Positions 39,101 to 50,448 of a DNA stretch of 64,000 bases are shown here, in pieces. The first letter of the stretch is position 1. Each line of letters starts with the position of its first letter. The notes beneath the pieces were generated by a model that was given only the letters and a program-made list of their open reading frames with translations, ran no database searches and had not been told where the DNA came from. This DNA is from Lates calcarifer (lineage: Eukaryota; Chordata; Actinopteri; Centropomidae), in contig NC_066838.1 of the NCBI RefSeq assembly GCF_001640805.2, positions 1,551,530-1,615,529 of the forward strand, given 5' to 3'. A program made the translations under genes and the position numbers.

Positions 39101-42100
39101 GCAACACGTACACAAACATTCACTGAACAATGTGTGTACTTCGTCACTCAAACTTTCAGGGACATTGGCTTGTCACCTCCTACTTGCTCTGTCCTGCTAA
39201 CTGTCATCTGCTGAAGTCATGTGGATTTGCACCCACAACTTTAAAGCCACAGGTACATAAATATACAGTGCACCTGTTACTGTTGCCAACATCATCAATT
39301 TAATCTCTGATCCATTAAAGAAAACCTATCAAATATCACTTTTGAATATCACATTCAGGGATTTCTGCAGATAGAATGAAAAGGAAAGTTAATCGACAGC
39401 AGCAGATGGGGCTTACCTCACTGAGCAGGCAGGGTTCGAGTTGATTCCTAGGTGAAATAGCTGGCTACACACACTGGTGTTTCATTGGCAGCTATATGAG
39501 AAGCATGCTCTTGCATGACATGAGATGTCTTTTGTGGCAGTTCTGTTGAATGGGATGATAACAAAGCAATAGCAAAGAGCTATTATTAAAACCAGCCCTT
39601 TCAGTAGGTCAAGATGAACACAGGCGGTGGCCATAGGCTTTGCTTTTTTCTGTCTTTGATCATAGCTATTGACTCAGAAAAGCATCATCTAATAGTTAAA
39701 CTGAAGAAGCAAGAAATAACAAACAAAAAGAAAAACAAATGAAATGCATCATTAAAAATGATTTCTAACTCAATTATTGTACATATTGTACACTCTCTAA
39801 CCTAACCAAGCACTTTGTACACCTTTTAAGCATACAGAGTTCTCCACAACCGTTATGGGTTGAGTCGTTCACCTTCTCGGCTGAACAGTTCCATCTGCCA
39901 TGACAACAAAGGTTCCCTAACTTTAACAAGGAGGAATCTTTTGCTGACTGTAATTATGTTGTTTTTAAAACCGGTTCCGTGATCTGAGTAGTTTAATGCT
40001 AAGCCATAAAGGTGGTTGATTGGGAAACCTTCATATGAATCTTCTTGAGATTTGTAACAGTTTGGGAAGGTGCTGTCAAAGCAGAACAAAATCAAGTAAT
40101 GCTGTTGAGATTTAATCTGGTTCTCAGATGAGATATTTTCTCAAGGAGCTGAAGTTTTAAACATCACAGGCTTTAATTTATACTAGGCTATAATTTCTAC
40201 TTTATCTTTGCTCAGCTGTACAATTACTCTGCTGCAGGAGGCCTGTTATTGCTGCTCAGCTACCCTACAGGCAGAATAAGGAGAGATTAGAAAGTTCATT
40301 CTGAAAAAGCAGCATATGGATCATTTATTTTGGAAAGGATCTCTTTATCTGGAACACCCTTTTCTTTGCACCTTCAGCCCTACACATTATTGCAGTATTA
40401 GCAATTAATTATTTCCCTCATTAAATTGTTAAATGCTTCAAAAGGCAGTTGCAAATTATTTTTTCACTGATCCAGTTCCTCAGTGTCAAAGCCTTGTTGA
40501 ACTGCTGCTTAACAGCTGTGATATCATGTGATGTGTGTGCTCTATTCTTACTATTTGTGGGGAGATATAACCACTGGCTATTGGCTGTTAAGCTAATAGA
40601 TTTAATGAGCATTACTCTGATGATGTGTGGGAGTTGTCTGAGAGTACCTTATATAGCTGATATGAGGCTTCATAAGTGCAGCCCACACTCCCTTAATCTG
40701 GAGTGCTGCTTCAACACAAGGGGAATGAGAGTTTCTTCATAGCTGATAGCCATGTATGTGGGAAATGCAGTCTTGCGTTTAGAGGGTGTCTGAAATAATT
40801 TAAAATGCATGTTTGTGTGTGAGGAGGGAGACTACTAGAGCATGCACACACACTTGAGTGTATGTTAGTGGCTGAGAAAAGCAGTGGGATTCAGTAGGAT
40901 TTAATCACCGCTCCCAGTGCTCTTCTCCAAATCTACCTCATAGATTTTCTTTGTTTAGCCTGGGAGTCAATACAAGTTGTCAAGCACTAGTGGGAGTTCC
41001 TAAAAATACCCATGATGCAGGATGCTACTTGTGTTTGACAGTGCATCTATGCAGGACATCATTGAGAATAAGGAAAAGTTGATATTTCAGTGTCTTTGAA
41101 TAGAAGCAGCTGTAGCAAAGACAATGAAGTGTCAAATAGTGAGTTTTTGATTTCTTCAGAAATATAACTGTTCCCAGCGTCCACCTCCAAACATCATGAG
41201 GCCTCAATAGATGCTGATGTCAAAACATTTATTTTGCCATTAGGGAACTGTCTTCAGTACCATAAGGCAGCAGAAAGCAGCATTTTCTGGTAAAGAACTG
41301 CAAATTGATTGATGCAATGGTGAATTGAAATTGCCAGAGCACGTCATTAGTCCTGGGAGTATACAAAAACTATCATACCACAGGAAACAGATGACTGACT
41401 GTTCCCAGCTCCTCACACATCACAGTGGCTTGCCAGACTATTCAGCTTTGCAGCTTTCTTCTCTCCAACAGGCTCTTGTTCATTTCCCTACAATTACTAT
41501 ACTGCTGTATGTAAGAGTTGTACCTTGTTTAGTGCATACTGAAACAAATCTGTTTGACTGGTTTGGCCCTGTCAGTCAAACTTTGATGCATATAGATAAC
41601 CCTCTATAGTTCCTTATGTCAACCTTAAAATAAGGCCAGTATTCTCCCGGTTGATCCATCAATTTCAAGTTAAATATCTGCTGAATTTGATCGATGTACT
41701 CCTTCTGTCAATTGTTTAAGGAGACTGCTAAACTACAAAGACAGCGTATTTGTGCAGTTACCTGTTCGTAGACATTGGAGGTCTTGTCAGCTGCTGAGCA
41801 TATTTTGGCTTCCTCTTACTCACTGACAGAGGAACTATTCTTAAGTGTTGTGTGACAATGATAAATGTTGCTTAAATAGACAATGTAAGCCTCTGGCCTC
41901 AGGAGATTGTTTTGCTCTCTTTACAGACAAAAAGACTAAACTCATTGCATTATTGCTTTCAGGCGCAAATATATTTAGTGTGGGTGAGCTAAATTCATTT
42001 GCATCACAGAAAATAGATAGACAGATAATTTCTAAACTCAGCCAGGCATTTGGCCTCTGTATGTCTGTAATCTCTGGTAGTGATTATGTGTCACCAATCC

Positions 42101-42247
42101 CCAGGTCTTAGTGAGTCAAGTGCTAATGGGCCCAGTATTAGTTCACCTCATCTCACAACAATGAAAGAAAGAGGCTTGCCAAGCCACTGCATTGAGGCTG
42201 CTGTTTTTGTCTGGTTCGCAGCAGGAGTCCAAAAATACATAAGCATA

Positions 42248-43032
42248 TACACAAATCAGTCATAACATTAAAACCTTTGACAGAGGAAGTGAATAACATT
42301 CATTATCTTGTTACAATACAATGTTCTGCTGAGGAACCATGGGTCCTTCATTCATCTGGACGTTAGTTTGACACGTACCACCCACCTAAATATTGTTTTA
42401 GACCAAGCACACCCCCCAATGGCAACAGCAATCCCAATGTCAGGGGCCTGTTCAGAAATGTCTCCCGGAACACAACAAAAAGCCCAAGGTATTGACCTGG
42501 CCTCCAGACTCCCCAGATCCCAATCTGACCCAGCATCTATGGGATGATCTAGAACAAGTCAGATCAATGGAGGCCCCATCCCGCGAACTACAGGACCCAA
42601 AGGATCTGCTTCCAGTGTCCCAGTCCCATACACTACAGGAGACCTTCAGAGATCCCATGTCCAAGCCCCAACAGGTCAGAGCTGTTTTGGCAGTATCAGG
42701 GGGACCTATACAATATTAAGCAGGTCGTACAGGTACTGAATCAGATTGGGATCTGGGGAGTTTGGAGCCCATGTCAACAGATTTGGCTCTTTGACGTGTT
42801 CCTGGAGATTGAACAGTTTTTGTGGTGTTGTGGGAACATTATCCTGCTGGGGGAGGCCGCTGACATTGGGGAGTGTTGTTGCCATTGGAGGGGTGAGTGC
42901 TTGGTTTGTGACAATATTTAGGTGGGTGGTACGTGACAAAGTAATGTTCAGCAGAACATTGTGTTGTAATGAGATGACTGATGTTATTCACTTCATCCAC
43001 CAGTGGTCGTGATGTTATGGCTGATCAATGTA
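42248..43032. mobile_element. fold-back relic of a Tc1-like transposon (two inverted transposase fragments)
   Basis: The ends are inverted repeats containing CATAACAT and GAAGTGAATAACAT. From the left, the + strand encodes SLTRTTHLNIVLDQAHPPMA and, after a frame change, TWPPDSPDPNLTQHLWDDLE through AVSGGPIQY and a stop at about 42720. From the right, the minus strand encodes the same regions: SRTTHLNIVTNQ, QQDNVP, TWAPNSPDPNLIQYLYD. So the left arm (about 42248-42541) and right arm (about 42731-43032) are inverted copies around a roughly 190-bp centre. Both arms read Q where DD34E transposases have the third catalytic Glu (NPIEHLW). The N-terminal DNA-binding half is absent. Neither copy can be active. 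Confidence 0.8.
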
Positions 43033-43037
43033 CAACA

Positions 43038-43077
<40 letters not shown>
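43032..43077. repeat. CA microsatellite next to the fold-back Tc1 relic
   Basis: Starts directly at the right end of the transposon relic and has one AT interruption. Confidence 0.95.
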
Positions 43078-43078
<1 letters not shown>

Positions 43079-44876
43079 GCTGTTTTTTGTGTCTTTCTAT
43101 GTCTACAGTTGATGTCTACATGTCAGGATTAAACCTTCAATGATAAAAACAACAACATAGACCAGAAAATGACTTTTTCTTTTATCATCATGTTCTCATG
43201 GAGGTTTATGGTAGTGTACAATGATGCCAACGCCATGGGTTCAATATGGACTCACAGTGGGTTGTGTGAGATTTCCAAGCATTACAAATCTCACTGCTGT
43301 GCTGCACACTGTAGCCAAGACGCCATTTATGAAGCTACAAATATGAATGGAACTGTTATTTAGTCAGTTTCCCTTTGGTGTGTCATTGTAATGATAGTCA
43401 GATGTAATAATGAGACAGTCAACAGAAGATGAGAACTGCCTCTGGGCATTCACTATGGGTCTTGTTTGAAATAAAAGGCTGAATAGAATGTGGAAACACT
43501 TTGAGAGCAACTTAATGATTTATTCAGTGTTTTTGGACCACAGATGTAATTGGCCTCCATAACAAGTAAGACTTCTGTTTTAATCATTTCATCTCACAGA
43601 GTAAAGTGACAGTAACAGCTTTTGCAGGTGAGATGGAAGGGAAGACTCTAAAAATAAAAATAAGAGTGAGTGAAAACAAAAAGTGGATTGAAACAGATAC
43701 ACTTCAAAAACAAACCTGTGAAACTGGAGGAGTTGTTTATGCCAACGTCTCTTTTCCCTCGCCTGCTTCTTCCTTTCTCAGCTCTGTCCACGAGCCTCTC
43801 CTTCTGAGAAAGTGATCTCTGGCTCTACACAATCCCTCCCCTGTGGAACCTCTGATAGATCTTTTAAATCCTCTCCTCTTTGATAACCCTGCTGCTTTTA
43901 GGTTCAGCAGCTGCTGGATGCTGCTCACTCTGTTTTTTTTCTCCCTCACTTTCCCTTTCCCTTTACCTGTAGTGACACAATGCTCTTTTATTCTTCAAAA
44001 ATAAAATTTTGACATATTTTTCAAAGATATTTTTGGGTGCTTTTTTTTCAAGCTCCAGATGGATCCACAGAGTGACACATTTATTCATTTACATTACAAT
44101 ATTTTCAGAAAAATGGGTTGAGTATCTGTTTTGTTCATTGATTTATCTTTGATTTATCTTTATGAATTTATCAATTCATAAATATTAGTAGCCAGGATAA
44201 GAATGAATGTTCTCATCCACTACTGCTCCATGAATAGCAGTTGGTTCATGGAAACAAAAAGTTAGAGGAATTAATTCTCCAGCTTTGTGTCATTGAACCG
44301 TTGCAGAGGAAGAAGATACAGTGAGATGACATCAGTACAAGAGCTCCAGTCAAAGCTTAGAAAAGATTATGGAAAACTGACAGTCATTTGTTTCATGTGT
44401 CAGTGTGAGGAGGGATACATATTTTTCTGCTATGATGGAGATAACACATTACATAATCAGAGCTAATAGAGTCAGTTTTGATCCATTCAGGCATATTGAC
44501 ACACAGAGCACAGAGACCTGTGGCAATACAAAGGTTGATATCATTAGAGGCTTCCATTCAATGGACTATGGCAGAAGTACAGAAAATGTTTCATGGTCTC
44601 ATGTTCATACATCAACAAATCAAATATGTCTGTCACCTGTCACTAATACCAGGTGGTCCATTTGACATGCAGGTGTATGTGAATTTTGTGTTTATATTCA
44701 CTGAATGCTGGATATCCCAGGCTCTGCCAGAGGATTTGTGACCTCAGGGACAGTCTGTATCAAGTTTGCTCAGATTTGTTGCAGAGCATCATACAAGCAG
44801 AGCCATGTCGCCAAAACTAAAATGGTTAGAATATATGATTAAAACCTTAATGCGAGTTTCCTGAAAGAACTGATAG

Positions 44877-44947
44877 TAATATAATAATATATAATATAAT
44901 AATATTAATATGATAATATATAATAGAATAATATTTAATAATATTTC
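44877..44947. repeat. AT-rich irregular tandem repeat
   Basis: Irregular repetition of AATAATAT/ATAATAT units over about 70 bp. Confidence 0.85.
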
Positions 44948-45142
44948 ATTTGTTTTGCTAATGTGAATCTACACACCCAAAACCCTGTCTTGTCATTTAT
45001 ATATGGGGAATTTTGACTGCTATAATGTTGATTATCTGTGTTAACATGAAGTTCATAACTTACTTGCAGGCTACAGGAGCTAGGTATGGAAGCCACATGA
45101 GTTAGGATAAAGAGCTGATTTGGACAGTTTGGACATGAAGAC

Positions 45143-45144
<2 letters not shown>

Positions 45145-45174
<30 letters not shown>
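45145..45174. repeat. GT microsatellite
   Basis: About 15 uninterrupted GT units. Confidence 0.97.
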
Positions 45175-45175
<1 letters not shown>

Positions 45176-45768
45176 ATTCAGCAGCAAAAGCAAAGAGCCA
45201 GATTGAGGCAGGATTTCAAAGTGAAACCAGGTTGTGTGTTTGCATGCACATGAGAGGGTATCAAGGGATTCTGCTGCAGCTAATCTTCCGTACTCCTCAA
45301 TAACACACACTAACACACCATCACACACATGCTCACTCATGCTGTGATGGTTGTCGTGCCCCTGCAGAGCTGAGCAGCAGGCCTCACCTTCCTCTGTGCC
45401 ACTATGCCATCTGGCAGCTTCAGATGGTTTGGTAACTCCACACCAGGGTCCTGCTCTTTCATGCAGTGGAACCAAATCAAATTAACCAACAGAAACAAAT
45501 GGATCCTCACTGAACTCACTGAAAACACATGTAGCCATGGAGGAGCCAATGAGTTTTTATGGATGAACCATTCCATTAAATAGAAACATTCTTGTGTAGC
45601 ATTTGATGCACATTCCCTCATAACTTAGAGCAACATATGTCCCACCCATCATATTCACTTGCTGTATCAGCAGTGTTATTGGTTCAATTTACAGCTCATA
45701 ATTGTAGCATTGCACATGGTTTCAGAGTTGCAAAGAACCATTTTATCGCATATGGATGTGTGTGCATA

Positions 45769-45770
<2 letters not shown>

Positions 45771-45805
<35 letters not shown>
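45771..45805. repeat. GT microsatellite
   Basis: About 17 uninterrupted GT units; produces a false minus-strand open frame of 151 codons. Confidence 0.97.
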
Positions 45806-45807
<2 letters not shown>

Positions 45808-46166
45808 ATACTCCACCCACATTAACTGAATGTGGATTAAGACTTCCACGAGCCAGCATGTATTATACAAAAACAAGAGGGGACACTTCTTCTGCTGCCC
45901 ACACTTAACCAAGAAAAGGGAAAGGGAAAGAAGCTCTGTCTTGCCTCTTCCTTTATTTCTTATCCTCTGTGCCAGGTTCAGATGACAAGAGAACATATTA
46001 ACCATCCACTTATAAAAGGAGGAGTGAGAAAAGAGATGGCCAAGCAAACACCACAAAACAATGAGGCTCTTCTTTTTATTTTTCACATTACTATCTTTCT
46101 CACCATTTTTGCAGGATTCAAATAGCTCCAACTAGAAGCTGATTTTAAAATAGAAACTTTATATAT

Positions 46167-46197
46167 ATGCCATGCTAGTATCAGCCTGGAGCCTAAT
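46167..46197 (+). repeat. short copy of the interspersed repeat seen at 48495
   Basis: CATGCTAGTATCAGCCTGGA and the following GCCT are identical to the start of the 48.5-kb copy; the similarity stops after that. Confidence 0.5.
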
Positions 46198-48141
46198 ATA
46201 TCTCCATGTATGCAACTGATCTCAGACCTGACCAAGACCTTCAGTACGCTCTCCTTTCTCCCTCTTGTCTTAACATTGATGGAGTCATAAAAATCAGGAT
46301 AAGGCAAATCTGTCTTTGCTCTTGCTGTTTAAAATAATGTAAAAAATGTGAGTAGGTGTGAGCCTCAGTTTGTGAATTTGCATCCACCTCTATTGTAGAA
46401 TTATCTGCAATTGTGTCACCTCTAAATTAGACTTTATGTTCAGTATAAACACCCCTTTCATTTTGTTGCTTTATCTTTTCCTCCACCTGATGTAAACCTA
46501 ATACAGTGTGCACTTAAGTCTCGTACAATTATTTTTATTGGTATTGGAGTTATTGGTATTTTTTCTCAGTTAGATCTCAGCTTGTTGTTAGGTTCAGCTG
46601 GCTGTCCAGCATTTGTGTTGTCAAGAAAGATATTTTAAACGTAACTGGCTAGGTTAATATGACATTGCTTCTTATTCTCAGACGATGAATCCTGATGACT
46701 TTGATCTCCTCCTCAACCTTTCCTCTGTTCTACTGTCTTCTATTTTCATCATTTTTATATTTACGAGTGTGATAAATTCTTTAGCTCTTGGGGCTGTCAG
46801 CTGAGATTTAATTTAAAACTATATGACTCACTGTAAAACTTTAAAATGTAAGTATTTACTTTGACAATGTCAAAAAAAGAGAAAAGAGAAAGAAAAAAAG
46901 TGATTCTACACCACAATGTTGTATATAATGTAGGTGTCATCACATTATGCAGTTGTGAATGATGAACACTGTGCATGCACTTTGAAACAGATCCACAGTC
47001 CAACTGCTGAAACCTTTCATGCAATAAGTAGTAATAATGCTAAGAACACAAGGGCATTATAAACTCCACAGACAGAGCTGGTCTGGCCCTAATATGTCCT
47101 GTGCCCATGCAGAGGTTGATGTAATATCCTGTTCCTGTTATTTATAGCTACCAAGAGGGAGTTGATTGCACTCTGTCTCTGTCTTTCTCTTTTACACGCA
47201 CACGCACACAACAAACACTGCCTGCCCCTCTTTCCATCCTTCTCTCTTTGCTCCAAGAGATTCTGAGACAGAGAATTTGTTTTGTTTTTTTCTTTTTTTG
47301 GAGCTGAATTTCATCAGACCATTGGTGCATCTGTCTCTGGGTAGGCTTTCACCTTGGGTTTGGAATCTCAGTATGAAGTGAAGTTCTTTCCTGGTTCCAC
47401 CCTCATTATATCCACGACAATGCATTCTGTAGTAATCCCTCACAGCAACTGTCAAAAAAAATTTTTTTTTTTAATGTGGCTTTCTGTCTGTGCTGTGTCA
47501 CTTAGGAATCAAAGGCAGGCTTTTATGCCCCCTGCAATGGTCCTCTGTTATTACATTTCATTCCAATCTACCATTTCATTTGTTATTTAGTCTGCAGGAT
47601 CCCAAAATCAGACCAAATGACAGAACAAAGCAGTGCAGAGGCATAAAGTGAAGAATCGTTCAGTGGATATTACTGTATTCTCACATGTTCTTGTCCCTGG
47701 GACTAGTTGAATGAATGTAGTAGTTCCATCATGGACAGCAAACAAACTGTATTGTCTTCACCATTATGTAATTTATTCTCTTGTTACTCATTAATCTTCC
47801 TAGTTTGACCAGAGCTTGTTCTCTGTGGGATATACAGCTACAATGTCATAGTCTCATTAAAATTACAATGAAATATTGAAAAAATGTATTGGTTTATTTT
47901 CCTTTAGGCAGTAACAACAGATTTTTATAAATGGATAGTTACAAACAGCATTGCTGCTGTGTCAATCAGTTGCATATTTGTATCATTCATGAAGGCACCT
48001 CCAAGCACAGACAGACCCTTAGAGGGGTTTAATCCTCATTCCTCTCACCCTCAGACTTCACAAACATGCTTCTGGCTAGTTGTAACTTTAATAGGCGATT
48101 TCGACATACAGGCCAAGTTTTGTGAGCATCCAAGCATGTGT

Positions 48142-48168
48142 GAATTTAGTGAATTTAGTGAATTTAGT
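48142..48168. repeat. GAATTTAGT tandem repeat, three exact units
   Basis: Three identical 9-bp units. In the overlapping open frame they read EFSEFSEFS. Confidence 0.9.
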
Positions 48169-48494
48169 ATGTCCACAATGATGAAATCAATGACTTCACA
48201 GAATTTCATGAAAATCCAAGTGCCTTTTTTTCCAACATGGCCTGCATTTGGGGGCGCTGTGGAGATCTCAAAATCAGTCTTAAAATTAGAGTGGCGCAAG
48301 GATGCCAAAATGTATAAGACTACTCAGTCTAGTAAGCAACACACCCCTGTAACATTGTCAGACCCATTATGGACAATTTAAAAAAAAATCATTTTATTAA
48401 TCTTCTTTTTAATTCAATGCACCTTGGCAAAACCTGGTGTCTAAATTACCCACAATGGAACTCAACTGTCAACAGTTGCATCAGAGATTCAGGT

Positions 48495-48720
48495 ATGTCA
48501 TGCTAGTATCAGCCTGGAGCCTGTAGCTCCAGCCTAAACAGGCTACAGGACTCGGATGGGCTCACTTCTTTCACTTGAGGACATTTATCAGACTTTACAC
48601 AGATCCCTCCAGAGACACTAAGGATGACATACTTTTTTTTAACACCCAGAAACAAAAACTGATTTGTAAAACTGGTTGTATTCCCCTTTAATAGTGAAGT
48701 CAGGGAAACCTTAATTGTTA
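48495..48720 (+). repeat. unclassified interspersed repeat, longest copy
   Basis: Starts CATGCTAGTATCAGCCTGGA and includes CATTTATCAGACTTTACACAG and CCTTTAATAG near its end. Parts recur in the window at 46167-46197, 5054-5110 and, inverted, 15868-15945. No coding capacity recognised. Confidence 0.6.
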
Positions 48721-48913
48721 TTGCTAAAAATGCTCTTGCGACTCTTAAAGTGATTTCAAAAAGTGAGTGGTCGCACCCTGAAGGTGTGAAAGCACCCGTT
48801 GCCCTTTGTATTGCCCTTCGTATTCCATATACTTTTTTCTTCTTACTATTATTCAAAAACAAAAGATAACGGCTTCAGAATCACGAATGTCATGCACAAC
48901 AACAAATCCTACT

Positions 48914-48938
48914 ACACACACACACACACACACACACA
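48914..48938. repeat. CA microsatellite
   Basis: About 12 CA units. Confidence 0.95.
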
Positions 48939-49464
48939 AAGGCATATTGTCGGCCACCGGGTCACTTTGACCCAGAGGACAACACAAGGGTTAAGGGCAG
49001 AATCTCCCATATACAGTGCAACAAACAGGTTTGTTCTCATTAGAGCATTTCAGCACCATGGCCAGTGCACATCCACCTGAGGCAAAAGCTCTCACACAGC
49101 AAACATTTCCTTCTGTGAGGGAATAGCAATTAAATGACAAAATGCTGAGATCCCAAAATCCCTCAGGGAGCATTCCCACTGCTTGTCAACAGTAATCAGA
49201 TTTGAAGGTCACCCGTGTGTCCACTTTAATAGTCAAGTGCCACAAGTGCCCCTATCACAAACAACATGATGTATGGAGACAGTTCTCTCAGTAAAATTAG
49301 CCACCTGGGCTTTGGCCTACTTTCTATTGGCCTACTTATACCTAATGGGCATACACTCTACTTTGTTGTATGGGGTTATGAATTGATTTATTGTCTTGAG
49401 GTCCAACCTCTGTTCAAAAAAAAAAAAATCATATACTATCATGTAATAGAAACAAAACAAAACC

Positions 49465-49492
49465 AAAAAAAAAAAAAAAAAAAAAAAAAAAA
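49465..49492. repeat. poly(A) run of 28
   Basis: 28 consecutive A, with a shorter A run 40 bp upstream. No adjoining retrotransposed body is recognised. Confidence 0.9.
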
Positions 49493-50039
49493 GGACACAA
49501 GGAAGCATATACAATATAATTTGTGTACATTTTCAAGTTGTCATCCATCAAGCTGGTGCGGTGTAATGGAAGATAATAGAGATGGACATCTATTGCATAT
49601 AACTTGGACACTTTCCAGTGCCACTTATTGGACCATCGTTATCCATAATCAGTTTGATATATACATTTCAGGAAAGAATGTTCGAATGATCGAATCGAAT
49701 GATTTATTGTGTGTATAGTGAAGTGGTATCAGGGTTTGAGTGGGGGTTTGGACCTCATAACCTCATATCTAAAATCTTGACAGTGGACCTGGGACATCAA
49801 CCATATGACATCATATCCCATGACTCTTGGCCACAGATGTGAAGCCAGTGTGTCCAATCCTTGGAACTGTAGTTCATGAATCTACACAAGTCTACAAAAC
49901 AATTGGTCTTCTACTTGCTACTACTGTATTCCCATTTATCCGTGAACATACAACTCCAGCTTTATTTATTTATTTTTTATCATATGAAAACGGGTAACTG
50001 CTAGATTCCCCATTTTCCAAGTTGTACCCGAATGCAACA

Positions 50040-50448
50040 CCGGTGTGTGCACGTGCGAGAGCTACCTGAGTAATGAGATGTGCCAAAATGTCTCCATGTG
50101 ATAATTTCCGGTGTGTCGATATTTATGAAAAAATGTAAATCCAGTGTAATGTTTTTATTTTTAATACTTTCATTAGAGTCATACGAAGTCGGAATTCGCC
50201 ACAGGAGAGGATTTTCACCCCTTTTTCAGTGTGATACTAAAGAGTTTCCGTTGTTATGCCACAGATCGCGAGTTTCCACGAATCAGCTCGTCTTCGGTAT
50301 CTCAATGACAAATCGTCGAAAATTTACATTTATGCCACTTGGTCGAAGGTGCGAAAACGACACAGCAATCCCAACTTACTGTTTGAGAACTGTGTTTCAA
50401 AATGTTTGCCTGGTCAAAAATTGGAAAAAGCCAAACCCCGGGGCCACG
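50040..50448 (+). promoter_or_regulatory. CpG-dense segment ending in a splice donor; candidate leader exon or promoter
   Basis: From about 50160 to 50450 there are roughly 16 CpGs, far more than in neighbouring sequence, although GC content is only moderate. It ends at CCACG|GTGAGTTAG (donor GT at 50449). The intron side begins with GTTAGCTAAC-type sequence, which is common in first introns of fish genes. Two frames are open across most of it (starts 50080 and 50256), but neither resembles a protein I know. If it splices to the acceptor at 53586, both frames hit a stop before the plch2 ATG, so it would be an untranslated leader. Alternatives: an unrelated short gene, or part of an unrecognised mobile element. 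Confidence 0.4.

Noticed and set aside
42492..42719. Transposase C-terminal frame as a functional gene
   Set aside because: It is a fragment of the fold-back Tc1 relic with the catalytic Glu replaced.
45676..46131. 151-codon minus-strand frame
   Set aside because: It passes through a GT microsatellite as a HTHTHT run, with no recognisable domain.
47959..48381. 140-codon + strand frame
   Set aside because: It contains the 9-bp tandem repeat as EFSEFSEFS; its flanks look like a decayed repeat and no homologue is known to me.
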